DNA from: Hsuehochloa calcarea
Lineage: Eukaryota; Streptophyta; Magnoliopsida; Poales; Poaceae
Reading direction: 5' to 3'
Assembly: GCA_036346395.1 (NCBI GenBank)
Contig: CM070598.1
Coordinates: 6,183,517-6,247,516, forward strand
Length of the DNA: 64,000 bases
The notes under the pieces were generated by a model. That model was given only the letters and a program-made list of their open reading frames with translations, did not search any database and was not told where the DNA came from. The position numbers were made by a program, and so were the translations under genes. Numbering within the stretch: the stretch's first letter is position 1; each line of letters begins with the position of its first letter. This document shows positions 43,433 to 55,404 of this stretch, in pieces.

Positions 43433-46113
43433 GGCGGGATCGCGCCTCGATCGATCTCCTCGCCTTGCTAAGCCACGCCGGCCTCTTCTCGCTTGCTCTA
43501 GCTGGTTTGTTGATGGTTCCTTGGTTTCTTGGATCGGGAGAAGAAATTAAGAGGTGTCGTACTAGTACTAACTACGAGGGGCGGGGGGCGCGAGTAATGA
43601 GAGATGGGACGCGGGGTTGAAGCGGTCTCGTCTTGGGAAGGGCGACGGTGAGAGAGACTGTGAGAGGAAGGCGGGATGAAGGAGACATCGCGACGGCTTC
43701 GCCTCCAGGTCTCGCGCTCGTCTTGCAGCACCAGACCACGCCGTGGCGTGGTGGCTCGTCCGTCCATGCTTGGAAGTCTCAAACCTAACCGCGCCACAGA
43801 GCTGTACGCAAGAGACATGGAAAGGAATCACTCATGTGCAGGGGATTCCATTGTTCCATGCACTGCATCGCAAGTGCATTTACCTATGTACTTCGAACTA
43901 TCGTGTTCGCACCCATCGCTGGAATTAATCCTAAATCCATCTCGCCGCCACTGCCGTCATTGTTGGCTCACTCGTCATTTCTGCGGCGGTGCTGCCGACG
44001 CTCTCTCTACCGCCGTGGTGCTGCTGCTGCTGTTCGTGGTGACCACTGCACCGGCGTCACAAGAAAAATACAGTCCTTTGTTTATCGACTGCACTTTGTT
44101 TTTGGTCCAGAAAGATATTGTTTTACTGATCCCAAGTCCGAACTTTCAGAATCTGTGCAGTATCACCAAAGCTTCATTTACATTGGAAGACATGCCTGCT
44201 ATAGGTTACGCACAGGAAACATAGAATCCTTTTCATAAGAATGCGACCCAAGAAACAATCTTCCAAACAAAGTAAAAAGAAGAATCGAAATATAAAATTC
44301 CTTTCAGAATTCCAGATCTCACTGCACTTTGGTCTGGCTAGAACAAAATTTTGGATATAAGATTCTAATCGCCATGTGCGGCTTCGATGGAGAACTGCTC
44401 CAAACGGGCGGCGGCAGGTTTAATTTGCTGTCCGTCCACGGATGGAGGTGACAGTGGCAGCCGTGATTCACCTACATGCGACGGCCGAAGTTGCCCGCAC
44501 TACGGCGGCGACGAGAGGGCTGGCGATGATGACGGGCTGACGGCCATATATAGCTTGACGAGCGAGGAGAAGATCAAAGGAGCTTGGACATGTCTCGTAT
44601 GATGTGGTGGTGTGGCTGTGAGGTAGGCCTCTACTTGCAAGCCGTCAGATTGCTGATGGATGGACGAGATGAAGGTAATGGTACCATGTAACATTACACA
44701 ACAATGTCAGAGGATACGCATCCCATTCGGTTGGCCGTTTTTGACCCCGATTAATCAAATCAAAGCAGGAGTACCTGTTCAGTTGGGCTAACACGCTAAA
44801 AAGAAGTGTTTTTTTAAAGGAAAATGCTAAGAGTATTCGTGTGCTTTTTCACCCGAGTACTCGAATTTTCATCCCTCCTCCTATTTGCTTCGAGATTCTC
44901 ACCTCCGGTGATGTCTCCAGCGACCACAGTGAAACTCTAGCGACGAACTCCTACCAATTAGGTTTAGGGTTCATTAGGGTTAGGGTTGAGCTCACCGAAT
45001 CCCTAGGTATAGAGAGAGGTCGAGGAGGCGGTGGATCGACGGTGGGTGGCGATGGTGGTGTTGTCGGCGCCGCGGGTCGAAGGAGAGCAGTGGGCAATGG
45101 AGGTTGGTAGGGCCGATGAGACGAGACGATACGAGAGAAGTTAGGAGGCGACGGGAGGCGGTGGCGGAGGGGGGTCTCGCCAGAGTGGGGGAAGAAGGGG
45201 GAGGCGACAACGACAATGGCGGCAAGTAGGGCTGGCGTCAAGGACAGCGACGACGCGACGGAGGATGGTGGCACGTGCAATGGGGCTGGGAGTGGGGGTT
45301 GGGGGATGTGCGCGGTGTGGAGAGGGAACGATGGAAAAGGGGGGGTCTCGCCGTTGCCAGAGATGATGCCAGCGCGGCAGCTGGGGACAATGTTAATTAA
45401 ATCTTAATACTTGCTAAAAGGGAACATGAATCATAGGGGGAGGCCCCTGCCAGCAAGGGCCCTACCATTCAACTTATGTTATGATCGCATGTTTTGGTGA
45501 GGCTGAAAAGCTTAATTCATGATCCATTAAGCCATTTTATCTATTATCCAAAATTTATTATGGTTCAACATTCCAAGCTGACACAAAGTATAATTTGTAA
45601 CTAGTCATATTTTACTGCACAAGTGCATGTCATTTCATCTCTTTACACATTAAGGGCTTGGTCAAGCACTTCTTCCCTGTAGTGTCATAGGATGATTCGA
45701 CGAAGCATGTGTTAATTTGTGCCAAACTCCATCAAATTTAAAGTGTTATCCTTCATGATCACGATTTGTATTACATTGATATATATTTTTAGTATAGTTT
45801 GAGCTCTAGTTATCTTGTGATATATATAATTTTTTTAGCAGCTTGCATGATAGTTCAAATGCCTGATAGCAAATTAGCAACGTAAACATGAGAGTGTTGT
45901 ATTAGTAGATGCCACAATCAAGGCAATGGTTTTTACTATAGGCTTCCCGACGGAGGAATCAATAACAAAATATGTTGTGAACTATTAATCGTAGGTGTGT
46001 GTATATATATACACTTTTTATAACGATCAATTCGTAACATATTATATGATAGTAGCAAATTCAATGTCCTCTACTCGGTCCCCTCATAGCCCAATCCTGG
46101 CTCCGCCCCTGCC
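43433..46113. other. Intergenic stretch upstream of the syntaxin gene
   Basis: 43433-43560 is the likely syntaxin leader and promoter. Open frames at 43676-44240, 44387-44602 and 44841-45410 are GC-rich, overlap on both strands and show no domain. 44961-44987 has three degenerate TTTAGGG-like units, too few for a telomere tract. 45420-46070 is AT-rich. 46076-46111, inverted, begins CAGGGGCGGAGCCAGGATT, a terminus common among plant hAT-like repeats; I found no partner end. Confidence 0.45.
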
Positions 46114-46464
46114 ACATACACGAACCTCATCATCATCGGTGCGACCTTCATCGATGGATACTGCTCCCGGTACTACCTCATCTACGATGCCGCAGCCTCG
46201 TCGCTCACCATGATTCTCAACCCACGTTGGTCCGATCCGGACCTTCCATCGCTGCGACCCGCCCTTACGACGTGGCCTATCCCTGTGCAGCGTGGCAACA
46301 AAGACTTCGCCCTGGTCCTTGTGGCAAAACATTTGGTGTTTAAGCGGGAAATTGTCTGCCTGTGGCCGCCGTCACCGTCTTCGTCTTCGTCGTCGTCAAG
46401 CATTGCTCGGTGGCAGCTCAAGGAGCCCACCTTCTCCCAAGTTCAAGGGGCGTCGTCGCCCTAA
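46114..46464 (+). pseudogene. DUF1618-like gene fragment
   Basis: From 46114 the plus-strand frame runs for 116 codons with YYLIYDAAASSLTMI followed by a Pro/Ser-rich segment and ARWQLKEPTF. This pattern, a FVYDA.. segment with a later W..K.P element, is typical of the large grass-specific DUF1618 family, whose function is unknown. Only the N-terminal third of a usual member is present; there is no start codon upstream, because a hAT-like terminus lies directly before it. It ends in a stop 6 bp before a tandem array. Recognition rests on motif memory only. Confidence 0.5.
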
Positions 46465-46470
46465 AAAATT

Positions 46471-46703
46471 ACCAAATAATTCTGGAGTAGCTAAATAGGG
46501 TGTGCAAAGCCTGATTAAAATATTCCTAACTTCGGTTTTGTTCTTTTTTTGTACGGTAAATATTATGTACATATCGAAAACACATTTTAAATTAGAAAAA
46601 TAGCAAGGTAGCTCTAAAAAATTCGTAAAAATTATAGAGTAGCTAAATAGGGTGTGTAGAGTCTTATTAAAATATTCTCAATTTTATTTATATTCTTATT
46701 TTT
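46471..46703. repeat. Tandem array of about 150-bp units, left part
   Basis: The phrase GTAGCTAAATAGGGTGTG followed by GATTAAAATATTC and then TAAATATTATGTACAT recurs with a period of about 150 bp. One and a half units lie here; the array continues at 58215 on the far side of the gypsy element. The units are AT-rich, non-coding and about 80-90% alike by eye. Confidence 0.8.
46699..46703. other. Target-site duplication of the gypsy element, left copy
   Basis: TTTTT directly precedes the left LTR (TGTCAGACC) and TTTTT directly follows the right LTR at 58215-58219. Because the target is a homopolymer the match is less specific than usual, but the array on both sides reads continuously once the element is removed. 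Confidence 0.75.
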
Positions 46704-49502
46704 TGTCAGACCCGGATTTTCTAATCCCGGATCCTCTGTGAACAATACTGTGCTACTCCCTGGATCAGTAGGTAGCACTCACAGACTCAATGCTGAATCA
46801 CATCATACAAGGCGCGAATTAAGATAATTAATTAAACAAACATTAGAGTGACATAGACCACGTCGGGTCAAGTTTTACATAAGGGCCACCAGGCCAAATG
46901 GATTACAATACTCAAAAGCAGCGGAAACAAAAGGGAGGATGGGACTCATCTCTCCACAGGCAAGCGACTGGGGTGACCGACGTACGACCGATATTATCCA
47001 AAGCATGGGTAATATAGGTTGCACGCAAGTACCAAGAGTCCACGAGACTGGGGCGAGACCTACACTACAGAATCTACGCTACTCTTCAGGGTTCCCGTGG
47101 CCATCGTCCTCAGGCTCCTCGTAGTACGCGTAGTCTCCTTGCTCCGCATCATCCGGAGGGTTTGGGAGGAGCGAGAAGCACAACTACCGTGCTCGCATGA
47201 GCCAACACACAGTATGCAATAGTATACATGCAAGGCTTAACAAGGATGGCTCAGGTTCTTTTATTTGCTAAAGCAACATTTCAAATTACCATAATTACAA
47301 AGTCCTATGACTTAGCATTTTAAACAGATGTCATTTTCATTTAAAGAGATAAGTGGAATATTAAATAACAGCGAATGTTACCTCCACCTTATGCTTAAAT
47401 TTTTGATAACGGTTACGTCCACCGATTATCAACACTGGGTAAGGCTACCCAGGAAAATCCAAAACAAGGGCTGGATGAGCCCAACACATTTCCATTCCAC
47501 CCACAAAGATTTTTGAAATAGAACTAACTCAGGTTAAGTTCCCATGTCCGCCTTTGACCGAAGGCGCTATTGCTTAAACAGATTTAGACTACGGAGAGGT
47601 TGTACCTTTGTACCCACAAGAGATAATCATACTCGTTACCCACATGATTCCTTAGTCATGTAGTTGAGCGATCGTCACGATAACGTTTCAAACTACCTTG
47701 CCCCTTCCGTCATCTCACCCCTATGGCCAATTCTATAAGTTGTGCGGGATGCTTACCACAACGACTAGCAAAGCGGCCCGACCCACGATGACTAGCGCGG
47801 TGATAACTTCACCTTTTCGGTGTCCTATTCAAGCCGAAGATACGCCCCGCCGCTTGCACACTTCTAACACCGGTTGTGGGATGACATTGAGGTTCAATAG
47901 TTTTACTACGCCAAGTTGCACTTTGCGACTTGCGGTTGTACTTGTTTTTACGGAGGTCATGACAAGATTAAGTCCTTAATTCATCCGGACGGTTCATACC
48001 ACATACCAACCATTCTCGTACTCCGCACTTCGCCATTCTTTCCATCCGTCCGGATGTGGTACTAGCAAGTTGTTTAGGGTTTTGGGAGAAAACCAATTAA
48101 CGCAACACAGTCATCTACATCCAATGACCGCCCAAAACCATTTTCATGTTTAAAGGATGATGATCGGGATATTTATTGTCCCATGCTTAACAAGACTAGC
48201 ATGTCGCTTAAGTACAACCTATACTAGTATTATCATATAATTACTAGGGTGACAAGGAATCTTGGATTCAATTATCAAAGGATGGCTTAATAAGTAATTA
48301 ATCAACAAATGGGTATTTAACTACCTTAAGCTTTAACATATCATTGTTTACAAAATTAAAGCATGCAACTTTGCTATTTTAAATAAACATAGTTTGCATA
48401 AAATGTAGGTTCGAATGATCAAAGTATTGACTCGCCTTGGTTAAAGGCGGAGGGTCTGGAGATCTTGAGCTTGGTCGAAGGGGAGGTCTCCGTCGTCGAA
48501 TCCTAATCGGATCGAAAGTAGGAAAAAGACACAACGGCAAAGAGAGCAAATAAATACCAACTCAATAAATAATGGACTCCAAAATGAACAAGACCAGTAC
48601 CATTAGCAAGATCTTGATTTTAGAAAATTTTAGAAATTGGTTTCATAATTTTTGAGTTATCTGAAAAAGATATGAATTTTGGAAGTTTTTAAGCGATTTT
48701 CCAATTAAGCAGAAAATCGGAAAATCCGGAAAAACCAGAGCCGACACGTGTCCATTGTGCTCGATCCACGCCTTTGTGCTCGTGGGCCGAGTCCACGCAC
48801 TGCAGCAAGACGGTCACAGCTGCCCGGCCCGCTCGTCGGTAACGCTGATGCGGTGGGGGGCATTGTCGGATGATCTTGTGAGGAGGCGAACCCACCGTCA
48901 AGGCCACATGGGCGATAAGAACGCAGCTGTCGCCTTGAGTTGCCGCAGCCGCCCGCTCCATGTGAGAACGAGAGAGAGAGGGAAGGCGAGGTGGCGCACT
49001 GGCGCATGGCGATGGCGAAGGGGAGCGGAGGCGGGGCAACGAGCGAGGCGGAGGAGGCGCCGGGTCAAGAAGAAGGAGGCCGGGCGACAGGCTCGGGCGC
49101 GGGAGCGAGGAGGTGAAGGGGGAGGGAGGAAGGGAAGGAGGAGGCGTCTCGGCTTTATAGCCGATCGCGAGGAGCGAGCGGAGGAGAGGGAAGAGGGAAG
49201 AAAGCGGCCTGCGGCGCGCGGGAGGAGGGAGAAGAGGGGGTCCAGGCGGCAGGCGGCGCGGACGGACGGACGGCAGAGGCGAGGCGGCAAGGCGTGCGTC
49301 AGGGCGCTGTGGCGGCACCGAGGCGTCTGTGCGGAGGAGGCGGAACCCTGGCGCATGTGAGGCGCCGAGGAACCGGCCGGCCCGCGAGGTAATGTGGGAT
49401 TTAGGGTTAGGGTTTGGGGATTTTGAAATCCGATTTTGATTTTTTTTTTGAAATTTGAAATCAAATTTGATTTTGAACTTCAATGCAAAACAGGGTGTTA
49501 CA
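46704..49502 (-). mobile_element. Left LTR (3' LTR) of the Ty3/gypsy element
   Basis: The 2.8-kb LTR starts TGTCAGACC and ends GGGTGTTACA on the plus strand, so on the element strand it starts TGTAACACCC, a hallmark of several large grass gypsy families. Its right edge abuts a purine tract on the minus strand (AAGGAGGGTAGGTT, 49503-49516), the polypurine tract. The inner-most 100 bp has a telomere-box-like TTAGGGTTAGGGTTT (49390-49408). Long GC-rich frames at 48690-49480 occur in both LTRs but are broken differently and are not genes. Confidence 0.9.
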
Positions 49503-49514
49503 AACCTACCCTCC

Positions 49515-52440
49515 TTAAACAGAATCTCGACCGAGATTGAATCGCTCGGAAAACAGGGACGGAAACTCCTGCTTCAGGTGATCTTCGCGCTCCCAGGTGG
49601 CTTCTCTGGCGAGTGATTACTCCACTGAACTTTGCAGGCGGATGATCTGACGTCTTGTTTGCTTCTCAACGACGTCGAGGATCTTGATCGGATGCTCTGG
49701 ATAGGTTAGATCCTTCTGAAGGGCGATGGCTTCAACTCGAGTTTGCTCTTCAGGTACTCTGAGACATTTCTTGAGCTGAGAGACGTGAAACACATTGTGA
49801 ACGTCGCGGACCTTCCGTAGCTCCCGCTGATGGCGACTTCTCCACGCTTAGCAGTGATAGGAAACGGGCCTATGAACCTTGGGGCGAGCTTCCCTTTAAC
49901 GTTGAACCTTCAAGTTCCACGAAGCGGGGATACCTTGAGATACACAACATCTCCAACTTCAAAGGTTAATTCCCTTCGACGGTTGTCAGCATAACTCTTT
50001 GTGCGGATCGAAATGCTTGAAGGCGATCCCTGATTAGTCGAACTTTCTCTTCGCTTGCTTGAGAGTATCCGGTCCAAAACATAACCTTCACTGATTAGAC
50101 CAATGCGAGGAGTTCGCATTTTCTTCCATAGAGTGCTTCAAACGGGACATCTTGAGACTAGATCGATAAGCGTTGTTGTATGCAAACTCGGCATACGGTA
50201 GACATTTCTCGGTCTACGGTGAATTCCAAAGCACAAGCCCGAAGCATGTCTTCTAGAATCTGATTTGTTCTTTCCGTCTGACCATCAGTCTGAGGGTGAT
50301 AAGTTGTACTGAAGGCGAGATGGGTTCCAAGGGCATCCTGCAGACTAGCCCAAAAGTGCGAGGTGGGCGAGAACCTCGATCCGAGACTATCCTCTTGGGT
50401 ACTCCATGTAGGCACACAATGCGAGCCATATACAACTCGCTAGCTTGTCTCCTTGTAAGTTGTCTTCACTTTGGAATGAAATGGGCGACTTTAGTCAATC
50501 TATCCACTATAACCCATCTTGAGTCACATCCGGACTTGGTTCGAGGGAAACTGTAATGAAATCCATTCCAATCTCTTCCCATTTCCACCGAGGATCTGCA
50601 ATGGTTGAAGCAATCCTGCGGGCCTTTGGTGCTCGACTTTGATTCAGGCACACATCACAACAAGCTACAAACTCGACGATGTCTCTTTTCATCCAGGGCC
50701 ACCAATACAGAATCTTCATGTCTTGATACATCTTGGTGCTTGTCGAGTGCGGGGTGTAAGGCGAGCTATGAGCTTCTTTCGAGATCGGATCCTTGAGTTC
50801 CTTCTGGTGGGGAACAAAGAGACGTTTCCCAAACCATAGGATTCCTTGCTGATCTTCGATCATCTTAGGAGCTTTTCCTTGGGCCATGAGTTGCTTAAAC
50901 TTTTGGACTCCGGGATGTCCTTCTTGGCGGCCTTGATACGCCCTTCCAAGGTTGGATATGTTTCCCACAGCGTCTCGGTGTCTTGTTCTATCAAACACAG
51001 TTAAGCGCTTCAAATTCCTTGTAGAGCTCGGTTGATGTTCTTGAACCATTACATTATTGCAAGAGGACTTGCGGCTTAATGCATCAGCAACTACATTAGC
51101 CTTCCCAGGGTGATAGTGTACATCCAAATCATAGTCCTTGATCAATTCTAGCCATCTTCTCTGACGGAGGTTGAGATCTGACTGGGTGAAAATGTACTTG
51201 AGGCTCTTGTGATCTGTGAAGATGTTGCAATGATTTCCGATCGGTAGTGCCTCGGATCTTTAGGGCATGCACTCTGCCGCTAACTCCAAATCATGAGTTG
51301 GATAATTGTCTTCATGAGGACGGAGTTATGCGGACGCATAGGCTACGACTTTTCCTTCTTGCATGAGTCTGCAGCCAAGACCTTGGCGCCAAGCATCACA
51401 ATAAACTTCAAAGTCCTTGCCCATGTCCAAGAAGACTAAAAGCTGGAGCGATGGTTAACTTTTCCTTTAACTCACGGAAACTCTTTTCACGAGCTTCATC
51501 CATTCATACCTCTTTTCCTTCTTGAGCAGATGGGTCATTAGTGCGGATACTTTGAGAACCCTTCAATGAAGCGTCGGTAGTACCCACCAATCCAGAAAAC
51601 TCGCACTTGATCGGCGAGGTTGGTTGCTTCCAATCCAAAACACCTTGTACTTTTGACGGGTCCACCGCAACTCCTCCTGCGGACACAACATGCCCGAGGA
51701 AACTGATCTCTTGGAGCCAAAACTCACACTTGTCAGACTTGGCATACGGTGATGTCCTTTGAGCTTCTCGAGGACGGTAGAAGATGCTCAGCATGCTCTT
51801 CATGGGTCTTGGAGTAAATTAGAATGTCGTCGATGAATACGACAACAAATTTATCCAAGTAATCCATAAATACCTTATTCATGAGGTTCATGAAGTAGGC
51901 TGGCGCATTGGTCAAGCCAAACGACATGACGGTATACTCGAACAGCCGCATCGGAGGTAAAGGCATTTTTGGGATATCCTCAGCCCTGATCTTAAGCTGA
52001 TGATACCCTGACCTCAGGTCGATCTTTGAGAACACCGTGGATCCTGCCAGCTGATCAAACAGGTCATCAATGCGTGGCAACGGGTACTTGTTCTTGATGG
52101 TTACCTCATTAAGGTTTCTATAGTCCACACACAGTCTGACGGTTCCGTCCTTCTTCTTCACAAAAAGGACTGGGAACCCCAGGGAGATGAGCTAGGCCTG
52201 ATGAAACCTTTGAGTTGCAGGTCTTCCATCTGCTTCCTGAGCTCTTCCAATTCTTTAGCGGCCATTCAGATGGTCTCTTAGCAATCAGGCGATCTCGCTT
52301 CGGGTTGATTACTGAACTCGATATCTCGGTCCGATGGCATGCCCGCAATTCTCACAGGAAGACAACGGGGTAAGCTTGGACTACGTGGGTTGTCTCTAAG
52401 GACAACTTTTCCGGTGGTGGATTTCTCGATCCAAGGAGAG
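49515..52440 (-). pseudogene. Ty3/gypsy pol (RT, RNase H, integrase, chromodomain), decayed
   Basis: From the high-coordinate end: RT at 51733-52161 with LCVDYRNLNEVT, FSKIDLRSGYHQ, FGLTNAPA and the active-site FIDDILIYS; RNase H around 51130-51480 with FTDHKSLKYIF and ending in HYHPGKANVVADALSRK; integrase at 50507-50900 with an H-H-C-C zinc site (CDVCLNQS) and a core continuing to 50158; the GPY/F-like segment VGDVVYLKVSP at 49910-49990; and a chromodomain-like tail near 49560-49770 with YPEHPIKILDV and ATWEREDHLKQEFPSLF, ending in TAA at 49515-49517. The tail marks a chromovirus of the Tekay/Del type. Many frameshifts and stops; not functional. Confidence 0.88.
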
Positions 52441-54037
52441 GAACGATCACTCTAACCTTCACAGCAGTTCTGGATCCTTGGTGAGCACCACTTCTCTGTT
52501 AGCACAATCTATTAACCCTTGGTATTCTGCCAACCAATCCATCCCTAGGATGATATCCAGAGTTTGAGACTCTAGCACAAGAAGGTTTGCTAGGAATCCA
52601 GAATTTCCCAAATCAATCTCTACTCTGGGGCTTACCGAGGTAGCAAATAGAGGTCCCCCGGGTGAACTCAGCACCACGGGTTTCTTTAACTTAAAGGATG
52701 GCAACTTAAGCCTTTCAACAAACTTTCTCGAAACAAAAGAGTGCGAAGCTCCAGAATCAAACAAAACTTGCGCGGGTACTGAATTAACAGGAAACGTACC
52801 CATAAGCACTCCTGAGGCGTCCTGAGCCTCCTCAGCTGTGACATGGTTCACTCGGCCACGGTTTGGTGTCGGGGTAGACCGGGATGCTTGAGAAGTCTGA
52901 AGACTTTTGCTCTGACTCGGACCTTGGCCTTGGGTCTGGGCAGCTCCTGGGTTGAACCTGGCAGCAGCGTTCTGACGGTTAGGGCACTTATTGGCGAAGT
53001 GTCCTTTCTCTCCACAAACAAACAAGTGGAGGTGGGTCTGCTTCAGGTTGCAGATGGCGGTGGCCCGTGGGCGAAGGACCAAAACCACTTCCACCGGGAC
53101 GCGGGCCGAGTGGACCTCTTGGTGAAAAGTGCCGCCGTGGTCGAAGGACGAATCGCCTGGAAGGTGGACCTCGTGGGAAATTTCCTGCGCCTTTGGGATG
53201 CCATCTTTCTCTTCGGTTGACTTCTGCGGCCTTTCGCTCATTCTCCGTGAGTAGGGCCTTGTTGACGGATGATGAAAAGCGGAGAAGTCATGAAGGATGG
53301 TGACCTCTCATCTCTTCTCGCATGCCTTCCACAAAGCGATCGATCTTCTCTTCCTCCTTTGCTATGTCATTGGGGGCATAGCGAGCGAGTTGGTTGAATC
53401 TGGTCAAATACTCGTTCACCGACATCCGCCCCGCTTGAGAGCTCAACTCGTTTTCTTCAACCTCATGGTACCTTTGGTGCGAAGTTTGTCTGGCGGTCTT
53501 GAATTTCGCCAAGGAATGGTGCATAGCGGGTTCGACTTCTTCTTGAGGTAACTCGACCATTTCTTCATCGAGGCGGGTCGGGTTGGTTACCGGTGTCAGA
53601 GTCGCCGCTTCTTCTCCTTCTTCTTCCATCGAGCCATCACCACCTCGGCAATGAGGTAGTTTTCCCCAAGCGGCGGCGGCCTTTTAAGCGGTGGTGGCGA
53701 AGTCCACCTTATCCCCATCGAGCATCGAGCAAGTCGAAGCTTCTTTTCCGTGTCTCGAGCGGTCTTACGCTTCGAGGGCTCATTTGCGAAGGCAAATGTG
53801 AGAGGCCTCGACGGAGGAAATCGCCCGATTTGAAGCGCGACTCTTGTCCCGATCTGGCGTGGCGGCGTGGCTGGAGAATCTGCGTCTCTTTGAAACATCA
53901 CTTGAGCCATGGAGGGTTGGTGGCGGTGGTGGCGGCAGATCTTGTCCCTGACCACGACCAGGACCAGTGCCACGACCTCGTCCTCGGCCGGTTGCAAAGG
54001 CTCCACGGACTGGGGCGGCGGCTCTTCTCGGAGGCAT
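52441..54037 (-). pseudogene. Ty3/gypsy gag and protease, decayed
   Basis: The gag start MPPRRAA is at 54037. The capsid part around 53290-53480 has MSVNEYLTRFNQLARYAP, a conserved chromovirus segment, within a frame that has been shifted upstream. The zinc knuckle near 52985-53030 reads VCGEKGHFANKCP, but the first of its four ligands is replaced by Leu, so the CCHC site is incomplete. The protease in the same frame (52459-52850) keeps the catalytic LFDSGASHSFVS and IILGMDWL. Gag would coat the RNA; the protease would process the polyprotein. The relation to pol in one reading frame is lost at about 52350-52450. Confidence 0.85.
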
Positions 54038-55404
54038 CTGAAGAACAACTGAAGCTTAGCACAAAGAGGAAGTATATGAGGGTTTTCAGCCCTCTAAGGC
54101 ACACACAAGGAACAATAAACCAACAATAAGATCAAACTCAAACGATACAAAGCCAAAAGTTACTGCATTCAATAATAAGGGGGTTAGGTGTTACATGACT
54201 CCTGAAACAAAGCCTACAAGCTAAGCTAAGTCATGACACAAGATACACACACATCGCCTAAAAACGAAGAAACAAAAGGGTGCTTGCAACCAAAAGACTG
54301 CTAAAGCAAGCACTGACTAGCTAATCTAAGCTAACTACTCCTCCATGGGAAACTTCGCTACCACAAAGTGCGCTTTTCGGTGCGGAGCGGGAACGACTCT
54401 GGCTGAAGTCCGGTGAAGTAGAGCGAGAGCGATCGCTGCCGATGGTGGGCGATCGTGAGACGGAGCGAGCGGTGAGGCTGCACGGCCAACTCGGGCTCTC
54501 CGGTCGATCTGGCGCGGTTGCGGCGGCGCGTCGACGCTCTTGCGCGCGATCATCCGGTGAGCTCCTCGGGCGAGTGGTCGGTCAAGCGTCCGTCATGGAG
54601 GCGGCAGTGGAGGAGCTGGAGCGGTGATCGTGGCGGCGGTGAGGCGAGCAAGCTCACAATGCGGCGTCCCTCTCTGGGTCGCAACAAAGTAAGCCTCGTC
54701 GCGCTCGCAACATGTTGTTGCGAGAGTGTCGAGTGGGCGAAGCTGCCGGTAAGGAGCATCCGGAGCCGCCGATCTCGCCCATGGCGGTGCGGATGGTGGC
54801 GGACATAGCCCGCGTAGTCGCACAGTGGGTCGGCGGGGTCGTCGTCGACGAGTCGAAGACCTCGGGACCCCCTCCGTCGGGAGGAGCGGGTGGTAGCGAG
54901 CGGTGAGTCGCGCAGAAGATCCCGTGCATCCAAAGACAGCGGGTGGAGGCGACTCGGGCGGCATCTGGGCGGCGCCCATGACTGCGTCGGGGTGCCTCGG
55001 CGGCAAAGGTGTGGGAGTGAACTCGCCAATCTGGCGTGAGGAAAACCTCCATGGACCAAAGACTCACGGTCCATGATCCTCTCCATGCGACCTCAAGAGC
55101 GGAGGCGCGTGAAGCCAAGATATTGCATAAGGCGGCGGAGGGCGCCGGCGTAGTCTCCGTCGTGCTCCCCATGGGAACAGTGGTCCCAAGGGGCGTCGGG
55201 AGTTGGCCATCTACAAATTTTGAAGCAGGGAAAAGTCAGAAACATAATGAATTTAAGGGTAAGTCTGAGAACTAGGAGTGATGAGTAAAAGAAATAAATA
55301 CATTATATTTGTGAAAGCTTTTCATATATTTTTAAAATAAGACTCAAGTCCTTAGGCTCGACTACGGTCTAAAGATCCTACGATCGTATGCTCGATACAG
55401 CTCT
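54038..55404 (-). mobile_element. Untranslated leader of the gypsy element
   Basis: This 1.37-kb stretch lies between the 5' LTR and the gag start. 54330-55200 is GC-rich with overlapping open frames on both strands; none shows a known domain. Long leaders are usual for this lineage. Directly beside the LTR, the minus strand reads GAGCTGTATCGAGC, a poor match to the initiator-Met primer binding site, so the site has decayed or a different tRNA is used. Confidence 0.5.

Noticed and set aside
42444..43550. A 368-codon open frame on the plus strand
   Set aside because: It is antisense to the syntaxin coding region; GC-rich coding sequence leaves long open frames on the opposite strand, and it has no domain.
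44961..44987. TTTAGGG-like units, possible interstitial telomere repeat
   Set aside because: Only three degenerate units; similar short telo-box phrases also occur in the gypsy LTRs at 49390 and 58117.
48689..49483. A 264-codon frame at the end of the gypsy LTR
   Set aside because: It lies wholly inside the LTR, is low complexity (Pro/Ser/Arg), and is broken differently in the other LTR.
54335..55172. Overlapping frames up to 178 codons near the gypsy 5' LTR
   Set aside because: They lie in the untranslated leader of the element, overlap on both strands and have no domain.
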